Shown here piece after piece: positions 25,257 through 34,332 of a DNA stretch of 64,000 nt. Position 1 is the stretch's first letter; each line of letters starts with the position of its first letter. The notes beneath the pieces are model-generated. The model searched no databases, was not told the DNA's origin, and saw only the letters and a program-made list of their open reading frames with translations. The stretch comes from Nonomuraea polychroma (GTDB lineage Bacteria > Actinomycetota > Actinomycetes > Streptosporangiales > Streptosporangiaceae). The stretch covers positions 4,340,001 to 4,404,000 of the forward strand of contig NZ_SAUN01000001.1 in the NCBI RefSeq assembly GCF_004011505.1, written 5' to 3'. Both the position numbers and the translations under genes were made by a program.

Positions 25257-25991
25257 TCAGCCGCCTTCGTGGCGCCGCCAGTGCCCTTCGAGCGCGGCGG
25301 CGACCTGCGCAGGCCGCTGCAGCACCGGCCAGTGGTTGCAGTCGAGCTTGATCACGTGTTCCGCCCGGATGGCCTGGCCCAGTTCGTCGGCGAACTCGAC
25401 CGGGCAGGCGGGGTCGCGCGCGCCCCAGAACACGAGGCCGGGCGAGGTCAGCTTCGTCAGACCGGGTTCCCACTCGCTGCCCATCCGCACCGCGGAGCGG
25501 TAGAGCTTGAGAATGCTGTCCTTCATCAGCGCATCCACGTGCCGCACCATCTCCTTGGCCAGGCCGGCGGGAACCTCGAAGCCGTTGATCAGATCGCTTG
25601 CGAAGCCGTCCTGCGTCAGCCCGGCCATGAAGCGGTCCCCCTCGACCGGGTCCTGCCAGATCTTGGCCAGCGGATGCCATACGTATCGGGCGCTGATCGG
25701 GCCGTTGCCGCCGGCCCAGGTACGCACCAGGTCGGGGCGCAAGGACGCGACCCGGGCGGTGAGGATGCAGCCCCAGTCGTGCCCGACCAGGTCGACCGGC
25801 TCGCCGACCGCCTCCAGACGGCCGATCAGCCAGTCGGCGTACTCCTCCTTGGTACTGCCGAAGCCGTCCGGCCGGGGAGCGCCGAACCCGGGCAGGTCCC
25901 ACGCTTCCACATCGGTACGCGTCAGGTGCCGGCGAACGCCTGCCCAGAGGCGGTGGGTGTCGGGGACGCCGTGAATGAGGATCGCAGGCAT
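25257..25991 (-). CDS. alpha/beta hydrolase, haloalkane dehalogenase / epoxide hydrolase-like
   Basis: A 244-residue alpha/beta hydrolase. The nucleophile elbow is VGHDWG, so the nucleophile is Asp as in haloalkane dehalogenases and epoxide hydrolases, not Ser. The catalytic His is in LDCNHWPVLQ and the acid likely Asp in FWGARDPACP. The start ATG 25991 gives the HGVPD oxyanion loop at residues 7-11. Substrate unknown. It lies 7 bases after the preceding hydrolase gene. Confidence 0.8.
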   Translation of the reverse strand: MPAILIHGVPDTHRLWAGVRRHLTRTDVEAWDLPGFGAPRPDGFGSTKEEYADWLIGRLEAVGEPVDLVGHDWGCILTARVASLRPDLVRTWAGGNGPISARYVWHPLAKIWQDPVEGDRFMAGLTQDGFASDLINGFEVPAGLAKEMVRHVDALMKDSILKLYRSAVRMGSEWEPGLTKLTSPGLVFWGARDPACPVEFADELGQAIRAEHVIKLDCNHWPVLQRPAQVAAALEGHWRRHEGG

Positions 25992-25998
25992 GGGCGTA

Positions 25999-26709
25999 TC
26001 ACTGGCCGACGGCGTCGAGGATGGCGGCGACCACGGCGTCGGGCTGGGACGCCGCGATCGCATGTGAGGCGCCGGCGATCTCGCGGGTTCCGCGCGAGCC
26101 GGCCCGTTCGGCCATGAACCGCAGTGCGGCGGCCGGGATGTTGAGGTCGCTCTCGCCGTGGACGAACCAGGACGGCGTGGTACGCCAGCCCGGCTCGTCC
26201 GCCGTCAGCCCGTCGGTCAGCGCCCGCTCGGTCACCGGTCGCTGGGTCGCCGCCATCAGGGCAGCCTCACCGGCGTCCACGTCGGCGCAGAACTGGTGGT
26301 GGAACTTGTCCGGGTCGATGCGGAACTCGTTGCCGCCGGAGGCGACCGGGTAGGCGTTCAGGGCGCCGCCCAAGGTGCTGCCCTCGAACTTGGCGGACAG
26401 CAGCAGTGCGCTCTCGCCGGGTTCGGGGGCGAAGGCTGCGACGTAGACCAGGGCGCGGACGTTCGGGTTGCCGACCGCCGCCTGCGTGATCACCATACCG
26501 CCGTAGGAGTGGCCGACCAGGACGACCGGCCGGCCGAGGCCGGCGATCACGTCGCGCACGTACGCGGCGTCGCCCTCCACGCTGCGCAGGGGGTTGGCCG
26601 CGGCGACGGCGGTGAGCTGGTTGCTGTGCAGGCGTTGAATGACGCGGTTCCAGCTGGCCGATTCGGCGAAGGCGCCGTGGACCAGGACGATGACGGGCTG
26701 CTCGTTCAT
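25999..26709 (-). CDS. alpha/beta hydrolase (EstC-like esterase)
   Basis: A 236-residue serine hydrolase: VLVHGAFAESASW oxyanion loop, VGHSYGG nucleophile elbow (Ser near residue 82), Asp in HGESDLN and His in AGASHAIA. This subfamily is widespread in actinobacteria and proteobacteria, often annotated as esterase or methyl-salicylate-type hydrolase. It is the first gene of a hydrolase-hydrolase-STAS operon with promoter site I, and is divergent from the P-type ATPase gene. A secreted relative occurs at 40510-41460. Confidence 0.82.
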   Translation of the reverse strand: MNEQPVIVLVHGAFAESASWNRVIQRLHSNQLTAVAAANPLRSVEGDAAYVRDVIAGLGRPVVLVGHSYGGMVITQAAVGNPNVRALVYVAAFAPEPGESALLLSAKFEGSTLGGALNAYPVASGGNEFRIDPDKFHHQFCADVDAGEAALMAATQRPVTERALTDGLTADEPGWRTTPSWFVHGESDLNIPAAALRFMAERAGSRGTREIAGASHAIAASQPDAVVAAILDAVGQ

Positions 26710-26750
26710 GAGTGTGCCTTTCCGGTGTTCAGGCTTGGTTCGCCCACTTG

Positions 26751-26777
26751 GACCGGGCGGCCACCGAATCTGTGACA
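26751..26777 (-). promoter_or_regulatory. SigJ/ECF41-type promoter, site I
   Basis: On the minus strand TGTCACA, 14 bases, CCGGTC then CAAGTGGG. It ends 41 bases before the EstC-like start. The spacer and downstream bases are nearly identical to site E, 6 kb away. Confidence 0.6.
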
Positions 26778-26871
26778 ACGCCGTGCTCGTACGGGAGGTG
26801 AATCGAGCAATGTGCTCACCCCTCAGTCTCGGCGTGCGGCCGGTCATGCCGGGCGACGCGTGGAAACACGC

Positions 26872-26899
26872 TGTCACAACCCCGCGCGGCCGTCCGGTC
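26872..26899 (+). promoter_or_regulatory. SigJ/ECF41-type promoter, site D
   Basis: TGTCACA, 15 bases, CCGGTC then TTAGGAGG. It ends 61 bases before the P-type ATPase start. Sites I and D lie back to back in one intergenic region and read outward. Confidence 0.58.
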
Positions 26900-26960
26900 T
26901 TAGGAGGAGGCCGCACCGCCGGCTGAAGAGACGACCACGCAGCCACCGGAGGGCGACAGC

Positions 26961-29693
26961 ATGATCGAACCGGACCACGTGCCGTGGCACGCGCTGCCGG
27001 CCGGCGATGTCGCCGTCAGGCTCCAAGCGGCCCCGGACCAGGGCCTGTCGGCCGGCGAGGCGGCGCGACGTCTCGAGCGCCACGGCCCCAACCAGCTGCG
27101 GGAGGCGGCCCGCGAACCGCGCTGGCGCGCGTTCCTGCGTCAGTTCCAGGACCTGATGATCCTGATCTTGCTGATCGCCGCTGTGGTCAGTCTGCTGATC
27201 TCGCGCGAGTGGGAGACCCCGCTGGCGATCGCCGTGGTCGTGCTGCTGAACGCCACCATCGGCTTCGTGCAGGAATCCCGCGCCGAAGCCTCGCTGGAGG
27301 CGCTGCGGAAGATGACCTCCACCATGGCGACCGTCCGGCGAGACGGCCGGCTCGCCCGCCTGGACGCCAAGGAGCTGGTTCCCGGTGACGTGGTGGTCGT
27401 CGAGGCCGGGGACCGAGTGCCCGCGGACGGGCGGCTGGTGTCCGCGGCCTCACTGGAGGTGCGGGAGGCGGAGCTGACCGGAGAGGCGCAGCCGGCCGCC
27501 AAGTCCGCCGTCGGCCGCGTCGAGGAGGGGGCGCCGCTGGCCGACCGTACGAATGCGTTGTTCATGAACACCGCGGTCACCCGCGGACGGGGCGAAATGC
27601 TCGTCACCGCCACCGGCATGGCGACCGAGACCGGCCGGATCGCCGGCCTGCTCGCCGCCGCCAAGCCTGCCCCGACCCCGCTCCAACGGCAGATCAACGC
27701 ACTCAGCCGGACCCTGGCGCTCATCTCGGCCGTCGTGGTGGTCGTGGTGGTCGCGCTCGGGCTGGTACGCGGGCAGGAGTTCGGCGTGCTGTTCATCACC
27801 GCGGTCTCGCTGGCCGTGGCCGCCATCCCCGAGGGACTGCCGGCGGTGGTGGCGTTCACCCTGGCCATGGGCACCGACCGGCTCGCCCGCCGCGGAGCCA
27901 TCGTCAAACGGCTGTCCTCGGTGGAGACCCTCGGCAGCACCTCGCAGATCTGCACCGACAAGACCGGCACGCTGACCCTCAACCAGATGACCGCCCGGGA
28001 GCTCATCCTCGCGCAGCGGCGCTTCACCGTCTCCGGTCACGGCTACGCCATCGACGGGCGGATCCGCTCCACCGACGGCCGCCCGCCACCGGACACCATG
28101 GACCAGGCGTTGATCGCGATGGCACTGTGCACCGACGCCGTGCTCCGTGACGAGGAGGTGGTCGGCGACCCCACCGAGGCCGCCCTGGTCGTGCTCGCCG
28201 AAAAGGGCGGGATCGACGTCGCGGCACTGCGCCGACAGCGCCCGCGCTTGGCCGAGATCCCGTTCGACGCGGACCACAAGTTCATGGCCACCTTCCACCA
28301 CTGGACCGACGATGACGGCCAGCCGATCGTGCGCTGCTTCATCAAAGGCGCGCCGGACGTCCTGGCCGCACGAGCCGCTCACTACCTGGGCCCGGGCGGC
28401 ATCACCGGAATCGACCCGCAGGCCCGGCGACGCTACGGGGAAGGGAACGCGACCCTGGCCGAACAGGGCCGCCGGGTCCTGGCCGTGGCCCGCCAGGACT
28501 TCGCCGCCGACGGCTTCGACGCCGGCGGCGATGCGAAGAAGCTGCTGGACCAGATCGTCCTGATCGCCCTGGTCGGCATCGTCGATCCACCGAGGCCGGA
28601 GGCACGGCAGGCCATCGCGCAGTGCCGCGACGCGGGCATCCGCGTCCGCATGATCACCGGCGATCACGCGGTGACGGCCGCGGCCATCGCCCGCGACCTC
28701 GACATCCCCGGCCAAGCCGTCACCGGCGCCGAACTCGACCAGATCCCCGACGACACCGAGCTGGCCCGCCGCCTGGACGACATCGGCGTCATCGCCCGGG
28801 TCTCACCCGAGCACAAGCTCCGCATCGTCGGCGCCCTCCAGGCCCGCGGCGACGTGGTCGCGATGACCGGCGACGGTGTCAACGACGCCCCGGCACTACG
28901 CAAGGCGGACATCGGCGTCGCCATGGGCCTGACCGGGACAGAGGTGACCAAGGAAGCGGCGACCATGGTGCTCACCGACGACAACTTCGCCACCATCGTG
29001 GGAGCCGTACGCGAAGGGCGCGGCGTCTACGACAACATCGTCAAGTTCACCCGCTTCCAGGTCTCCACCGCGCTCGGCTTCGTGCTCACCTTCCTCATCA
29101 CCTCGCTGACCGGCATCGCCGGCGGCGCCCCGTTCACCGCCCTGCAGATCCTCTTCGTCAACCTCGTCATGGACGGCCCGCCCGCGATGTCGCTCGGCGT
29201 CGACCCGGTCAGCCCGGACGCGATGAGCCGGCCACCCCGCCCCATACGCGAACCCATCCTCACTCGGGAGCGCCTCATCCGCATCCTGATGACCAGCGCC
29301 ATCATGGCGACCGGCACCGCCGCCGTCCTCGCCTGGGCACCGGAGCCCGCCTCTGCCGTGGGTCAGGCCAGCGTCGCGGGCACGATGGCGCTCGTCACCT
29401 TCGTCTTCTTCCAGGCGTTCAACCTGCTCACTGTCCGCCACCCCACCCGCAGCCTGTTCCACCGCGAGACTCTGCACAACACCAACCCGCTGATCGCCAC
29501 CCTCGCGGTCGTCGCCCTGCTGCTGCTCATCGTCGAACTGGATGCCCTGCACGGCTTCTTCACCACCACCGATCTCACCTTCGGCCAGTGGCTGACCTGC
29601 CTGGCCGTCGGATCGGCCATCTTGTGGGTCGGCGAACTCGTCAAAGCCGTGCTCCGCGTCCGCGACCGCCGTCAGAGCACCCACGACGCGTGA
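26961..29693 (+). CDS. P-type cation-transporting ATPase (P2A, calcium-type)
   Basis: A 910-residue P-type ATPase of the cation/calcium class. It has an N-terminal cation-ATPase domain, PEGLP in membrane segment 4 near residue 290, the phosphorylated Asp in DKTGTLT near residue 333, a hinge TGDGVNDAPALR near residue 636, and about four C-terminal membrane segments. The layout resembles CtpF of mycobacteria, which belongs to a hypoxia-induced regulon there. The ATG is 61 bases after promoter site D. Ion specificity is not certain; Ca2+ or Mn2+ are the usual candidates. Confidence 0.88.
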   Translation: MIEPDHVPWHALPAGDVAVRLQAAPDQGLSAGEAARRLERHGPNQLREAAREPRWRAFLRQFQDLMILILLIAAVVSLLISREWETPLAIAVVVLLNATIGFVQESRAEASLEALRKMTSTMATVRRDGRLARLDAKELVPGDVVVVEAGDRVPADGRLVSAASLEVREAELTGEAQPAAKSAVGRVEEGAPLADRTNALFMNTAVTRGRGEMLVTATGMATETGRIAGLLAAAKPAPTPLQRQINALSRTLALISAVVVVVVVALGLVRGQEFGVLFITAVSLAVAAIPEGLPAVVAFTLAMGTDRLARRGAIVKRLSSVETLGSTSQICTDKTGTLTLNQMTARELILAQRRFTVSGHGYAIDGRIRSTDGRPPPDTMDQALIAMALCTDAVLRDEEVVGDPTEAALVVLAEKGGIDVAALRRQRPRLAEIPFDADHKFMATFHHWTDDDGQPIVRCFIKGAPDVLAARAAHYLGPGGITGIDPQARRRYGEGNATLAEQGRRVLAVARQDFAADGFDAGGDAKKLLDQIVLIALVGIVDPPRPEARQAIAQCRDAGIRVRMITGDHAVTAAAIARDLDIPGQAVTGAELDQIPDDTELARRLDDIGVIARVSPEHKLRIVGALQARGDVVAMTGDGVNDAPALRKADIGVAMGLTGTEVTKEAATMVLTDDNFATIVGAVREGRGVYDNIVKFTRFQVSTALGFVLTFLITSLTGIAGGAPFTALQILFVNLVMDGPPAMSLGVDPVSPDAMSRPPRPIREPILTRERLIRILMTSAIMATGTAAVLAWAPEPASAVGQASVAGTMALVTFVFFQAFNLLTVRHPTRSLFHRETLHNTNPLIATLAVVALLLLIVELDALHGFFTTTDLTFGQWLTCLAVGSAILWVGELVKAVLRVRDRRQSTHDA

Positions 29694-29708
29694 GCGCCGA
29701 TCACGGCG

Positions 29709-32522
29709 TCAGGCCGTGGCCGTCGTGTCTTCGAGCAGAGTGGCGCGGATCTGTTTGCGGGATGCGATGCCGAGCTTCACGAAGACCTTGCGCAGGTGCC
29801 ATTCGACGGTGTGCGGGCTGATGAAGAGCTGAGCGCCGATCTCGGGGTTCGTCAGCCCGTCACCGGCTAAGCGCGCTATCTGCGCTTCCTGGGCGGTGAG
29901 AGTGGTGCCCGCCTCGACGGGGCGCTTGCGGATCGTCTCCCCGGTGGCCTGCAGCTCGCGCCGGGCGCGTTCCGCGAACGCCTCGGCCCCCATCTGGCTG
30001 AGCATCTCGTACGCGATGCCCAGTTGCTCGCGCGCGTCGACGCGGCGGCTCTCCCGGCGCAGCCACTCGCCGTAGAGCAGCCGGGTGCGGGCGAGCATCA
30101 TCCGGACGTCGGCACGGCTGAGCCGCTCGATCGCCTCACGGTAGAGAGTCTCGGCGGCCGGCCCGTCGCTCACCTGGGCACGCACGCTCGCCGAGGTCCC
30201 GAGGGCCCAGTCGGTGCCGCTGGCCTGCGCCATCTCGTCGAGTCGCTGGGCGACTTCGGCAGCCCGGGCCGGCCTTCCGCTCCGGACGGCGGCCTCGACG
30301 AACTCGATCATGGACCAGGTGGACAGTCCGAGCTCCTGTGGGTGCTCGGCGCCTCGCTCGGCCGCGACATACGCCTCCTCGTAGCGACCGAGGCCGTTGT
30401 AGAGCACCGAGCTCGCCCATTGGGTGGCGGTCAGCACCTTGCCTTCCCCTTGGAGGGCCGTGTCTCGCGTGATCGCTTCGATCACCTGACGTGTCGCAGC
30501 TTCCCGGCCCCTCCACGGCTCGGCCACCAGGGCTCCGTACTGGGCCATGAAGCGGCTGCCCGTCACCTCACCGATCGTCATCGCCTCGGCGACCAGCGCA
30601 TCGGCGACGGCAAGCTCGCCGGCGAGGACCCGAGCCGACAGAAGCAGGAGGAGGGCCGGCGGCAGCACCGACAGAGCCCCCGTCTCGCGTGCCAGGTCGA
30701 CCAGCTTCTCCGAGAGCACCGAATAGCTGTCGAAGTCCCAGACGTTATGGGCCGTGCGGCACGCGAGCGGGAGCCAGCCAAGGCCCTCTGCCCTGGAGAT
30801 CCCTTCGGTGCGGAAGCCGGCCAGGGCCCGCAGCACCATCGGCATGCCCGCCGAGTAACCCTCGATGGTCGCCACAGCCAGGCCATTCAGGAGCAGATCG
30901 TTGCGCTCCGGGGGCGGCCCCGGCGGTGCGGCGAGGGCCGCCTTGGCGACGTCCACCATCTGAGCCCCGACCGCCAGACGGCCGGCGGTGAAAGCCGCGT
31001 AGAGCGCGTCACGGTAGGTCTCGCGGGCCAGCCCGGCGTCCAGCGGCTCCAGGCGCCTGCCGGCTTTGAGCAGCAGCGGCAAGCCGGCGCCGGCACTTCT
31101 GGAGGCGAACATGATCTGGCCGCGCAGCAGGTCGGCCTGGGCGAGCTCGCGTTCGTCCAGCGGGCTGAGTTCGGCCGCGTCCAGGAGTTCCAGCGCGGCA
31201 TCGTATCCGCCGGCCTGGTATTTGGCCCGGGCTGCCGCCAGCGCCCTGGTTCCACGGCGCGCGGGGTCGGGGGTCAGCTCGGCCGCCCGTTCAAGGAAGG
31301 CGGCCGCCGCTGCCACTCCGCCGCGCGCCTGTGCCCGATCGGCGGAGTGCTCCAGCCCGGCGGCCACCGTCTCGTCGGGGCTGGCCGTCGCGTTGGCGAG
31401 ATGCCACGCTCGACGGTCGGGATCCGATTGAGGATCGGTCGCGTCGGCCAGCGCGCGGTGCACGTTCTGCCGGTCGGCCGGGGCCGCCACGTGGTAGGCC
31501 GCCGAGCGCACCAGGGGATGCCGGAAACGCACCCGGGTCCCGATGGTGATCAGTCCCGCCGCTTCAGCCGGCGATGCGGCGGCCGCTTCGATTCCCAGCA
31601 GCTCTGCCGCTCGATTCAACAAGGTCACATCGCCCACCGGCTCGGCCGCCGCGATGAGCAGCAGACGCTGCGTCTCGGCCGGGAGCGACTGGACCCGCCG
31701 CAGAAAGCTCTGCTCGATCTGGCTGGCCAGCGGCCGCGCGTCGGGCCGACCGAACCCACCTGCCAGCTCCGCCGCCGTCAATCCCCGGGGCAGCTCGAGC
31801 AGGGCCAGCGGGTTTCCCTGCGTCTCGGCGACGATCCGGTCCCGGACCCGCTCATCAAGTCGCCCAGGAGTCACGGAGTCCAGCAGGGCGCGAGCGTCGC
31901 TGTCGCTCAATCGCCCCACCTCGAGCTGCGGCAGCCCCGTCAACTCCTCTTCGAGGCCGGGCTCGCGCACCGCGAACACCAGCCCGATCGGCTCGGCGAG
32001 CAGGCGTCGCGCGACGAAGGCGAGGGTCTGCGCGGAGACTCGATCAAGCCATTGGGCGTCATCGACGAGGCAGACCAGCGGCTCTTTTTCGGCCACGTCG
32101 GCGAGCAGGCTGAGCACCGCGAGCCCGACCATGAAGCGGTCTGGTGGAGTGCCTGCGCTCAGGCCGAATGCCGTCCCGAGCGCGTCGCGTTGTGGCTGCG
32201 GCAGGCGACCGAGATGATCCAGAAACGGGGCGCACAGCTGGTGCAGTCCGCCGAAGGCCAGTTCCATCTCGGACTCGACGCCCGCCGCTCTGACGATGCG
32301 GCAGCCGGAGGCGCTGCCCCGCGCGTACTCCATCAGCGCCGTCTTGCCGATGCCTGCCTCGCCGCGCAGGACCAGGACCGAGCTATGGCCGGCCTGCACC
32401 GTCGCCACGAGCCGGTCCAGCGTCTCGCACTCGATCTGCCGCCCACGCAGCTGCAAACCAGGCCCCCTGCTTGCCATGGGCACCGCCCCCGCCCCACCCA
32501 CCGTAAGCCCGTGGACCATCAA
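29709..32522 (-). CDS. LAL-type LuxR regulator with AAA ATPase domain (third of three)
   Basis: A 937-residue LAL regulator very similar in order and wording to the one at 15956-18823: Walker A GEAGIGKT at residues 54-61, Walker B LVCLVDDAQWLD, TPR-like middle, C-terminal HTH LTAQEAQIARLAGDG and TVEWHLRKVFVKLGI. The two probably arose by duplication within this lineage. Several ATGs (32522, 32519, 32477) could be the start; conservation begins just before LRGRQIECETLDRL. It is convergent with the P-type ATPase gene, 15 bases apart. Confidence 0.85.
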   Translation of the reverse strand: MMVHGLTVGGAGAVPMASRGPGLQLRGRQIECETLDRLVATVQAGHSSVLVLRGEAGIGKTALMEYARGSASGCRIVRAAGVESEMELAFGGLHQLCAPFLDHLGRLPQPQRDALGTAFGLSAGTPPDRFMVGLAVLSLLADVAEKEPLVCLVDDAQWLDRVSAQTLAFVARRLLAEPIGLVFAVREPGLEEELTGLPQLEVGRLSDSDARALLDSVTPGRLDERVRDRIVAETQGNPLALLELPRGLTAAELAGGFGRPDARPLASQIEQSFLRRVQSLPAETQRLLLIAAAEPVGDVTLLNRAAELLGIEAAAASPAEAAGLITIGTRVRFRHPLVRSAAYHVAAPADRQNVHRALADATDPQSDPDRRAWHLANATASPDETVAAGLEHSADRAQARGGVAAAAAFLERAAELTPDPARRGTRALAAARAKYQAGGYDAALELLDAAELSPLDERELAQADLLRGQIMFASRSAGAGLPLLLKAGRRLEPLDAGLARETYRDALYAAFTAGRLAVGAQMVDVAKAALAAPPGPPPERNDLLLNGLAVATIEGYSAGMPMVLRALAGFRTEGISRAEGLGWLPLACRTAHNVWDFDSYSVLSEKLVDLARETGALSVLPPALLLLLSARVLAGELAVADALVAEAMTIGEVTGSRFMAQYGALVAEPWRGREAATRQVIEAITRDTALQGEGKVLTATQWASSVLYNGLGRYEEAYVAAERGAEHPQELGLSTWSMIEFVEAAVRSGRPARAAEVAQRLDEMAQASGTDWALGTSASVRAQVSDGPAAETLYREAIERLSRADVRMMLARTRLLYGEWLRRESRRVDAREQLGIAYEMLSQMGAEAFAERARRELQATGETIRKRPVEAGTTLTAQEAQIARLAGDGLTNPEIGAQLFISPHTVEWHLRKVFVKLGIASRKQIRATLLEDTTATA

Positions 32523-32892
32523 CGCCGGAGGTACGAGACGACTGGCGTTATGTCATACATCGGCAGGCTATCGCTCCGATCTCGATCACGGCAAAGAGCC
32601 GTTGACACCGGCCGCAGCGTCAGCAGACGAACAGGTCTGCCGCTCGGCAGCAGCGGGAGGCGTCGTCGGCAACGCCCCCGCCCAGGCACCACCCTGGAAC
32701 ACCTGGCCCGCGGTGTCACAGATGCGGGTGGCCGCCCGGTCCAAGTGGGCAAACCTATCCGATTCGTGATGAAGAAAGGTGGATCATGAGGTTTGCATGT
32801 CGCTGGAGACCGGTCTCAGACGGGGACCCGCAGGTGGCGGGCTTGCGTGCCCTTCCCCATCCCGTAGCCGACATCCCCATGAGGAGATCGTG
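32523..32892. other. intergenic region upstream of the arginine deiminase operon
   Basis: This 370-base gap separates the divergent LAL and permease genes. It contains promoter site E at 32714-32741. A weaker resemblance (TGTCATA at 32551, without CCGGTC) was not accepted. No gene or RNA is evident. Confidence 0.5.
32714..32741 (+). promoter_or_regulatory. SigJ/ECF41-type promoter, site E
   Basis: TGTCACA, 15 bases, CCGGTC then CAAGTGGG. Almost the same sequence as site I with one extra base in the spacer. It ends 151 bases before the permease ATG, a longer leader than at the other sites. Confidence 0.58.
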
Positions 32893-34332
32893 ATGAGCCA
32901 CGACATCGGAGCGCCGCGACAGTCGGGCAGCCGCGTGCTGCCTCCGGACGTGCCCGCATCAGTCTCGGCCGGGCCGCCGACGACCGGTGCGCCGGCCGGG
33001 CCCGAGACGGGTGAGCCCCGCTTCGGGCTCGGTACGGCGTCGGCGCTGGTGGTCGGCTCGGTCATCGGGACCGGGGTATTCGCTCTGCCCTCCGCCTTGG
33101 CGGTGTTCGGTCCGATCTCGCTGGTGGCGTTCGTCCTCGTCACGATCGGCGCGATCGCGCTGGCGCTGACATTCCGCGATCTCGCGGTACGGCTGCCCGG
33201 CGCGGGTGGCCCCTACGTCTACGCCCGCGACGCGTTCGGCGAGTTCGCCGGATTCCTCATCGCCTGGAGCTACTGGATCACCGCGTGGGCCGGAAACGCG
33301 GCGATCGTCGTGGCGTGGGTCGGCTATGTTGAGGTGTTCTGGAACACCGGGCACGAGGCCGGGTGGTCGATCGTCATCGCGCTGACCGGGCTGCTCCTGC
33401 CGGCGCTGGTGAACCTGTTGGGATTGCGCAGCTTCGCCGCGTTCCAGGTCGTCACGACCGTCCTGAAGTTCATCCCGCTGGTGTTCATGGCCACCATCGG
33501 CCTGCTGTTCATCAACACGGCGAACTTCGGCGACTTCAACGCCAGTGGGACCTCCTGGCTCGGCGCGATCAGCGCCGCGGGCGCCATCGCCCTGTTCAGC
33601 TACCTGGGCATCGAGACCGCATCGGTCGCCGCGGCCCGGGTCCGCGACCCGAAACGGAACGTCGGCCGGGCCACCGTGCTGGGCACCCTGGCCTGCGCCG
33701 CGGTCTACATCCTCGGCACCGTCACCGTCTTCGGCACCGTGGCGCACGACGACCTCGTCAGCTCCACCGCGCCCTTCACCGACGCGGCCAACGTCATCTT
33801 CGGTGGTCGATGGGCGGGGGCCACGGTCGCCGCCGCAGCCGTCGTGTCCGGCTTCGGGGCGCTGGTCGGCTGGACCCTGATCGTGGCCGAGATGCCGCGC
33901 GCAGCGGCGCAGGACGGGTTGTTCCCGACCGCCTTCGCCCGGCAGAACCGTGCCGGGGTTCCCGCGTTCGGGATCGTCATCTCCACTCTGCTGGCCGCGG
34001 GGCTCACCGTCGTCAGCTACACCAGCTTCGAGCAGGTGTTCATCACCGTCGTGCTCTTGTCGGTGCTCACCTCGGTCGTCCCGTACTTGCTGTCCGCCGC
34101 GGCGCAGCTGTACTGGCTGCGCACCGACGGCAGGCGGCTGCGGGTCAGGCATCTGGCTCGCGACGTCGTCGTCTCGGCGCTCGCGCTGGTGTTCGGGTTC
34201 TGGGCCCTCGCCGGGAGCGGCTACGCGGCCGTCTACTACGGGACGTTCTGCCTGTTGCTCGGCGTGCCGGTGTACGTGTGGGTCAAGGCCCGCCGCGGCA
34301 CGTACGGCGAGACCCCGGCTGTGACGCGATGA
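32893..34332 (+). CDS. APC-family amino acid permease, probable arginine/ornithine antiporter
   Basis: A 479-residue transporter with about twelve membrane segments. The first one carries GTASALVVGSVIGTGVFALP, the glycine-rich APC substrate loop. ATG 32893 has GAGGAG 6-8 bases upstream; the open frame upstream to 32779 has no such site. Its stop overlaps the arginine deiminase start (ATGA). As first gene of an arcDABC-like operon it most likely exchanges arginine for ornithine, although it is APC-type and the specificity is inferred from neighbours. Confidence 0.82.
   Translation: MSHDIGAPRQSGSRVLPPDVPASVSAGPPTTGAPAGPETGEPRFGLGTASALVVGSVIGTGVFALPSALAVFGPISLVAFVLVTIGAIALALTFRDLAVRLPGAGGPYVYARDAFGEFAGFLIAWSYWITAWAGNAAIVVAWVGYVEVFWNTGHEAGWSIVIALTGLLLPALVNLLGLRSFAAFQVVTTVLKFIPLVFMATIGLLFINTANFGDFNASGTSWLGAISAAGAIALFSYLGIETASVAAARVRDPKRNVGRATVLGTLACAAVYILGTVTVFGTVAHDDLVSSTAPFTDAANVIFGGRWAGATVAAAAVVSGFGALVGWTLIVAEMPRAAAQDGLFPTAFARQNRAGVPAFGIVISTLLAAGLTVVSYTSFEQVFITVVLLSVLTSVVPYLLSAAAQLYWLRTDGRRLRVRHLARDVVVSALALVFGFWALAGSGYAAVYYGTFCLLLGVPVYVWVKARRGTYGETPAVTR

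Noticed and set aside
32551..32577. TGTCATA followed at 14 bases by CGCTCC, resembling a regulon promoter
   Set aside because: Two key positions differ and the -10 does not match; it may be a decayed site but cannot be supported.
30024..32789. Plus-strand open frame of over 900 codons
   Set aside because: It is the antisense of the third LAL gene. High GC opens long frames on the opposite strand; the translation is Arg/Gly/Pro-rich without domain patterns.
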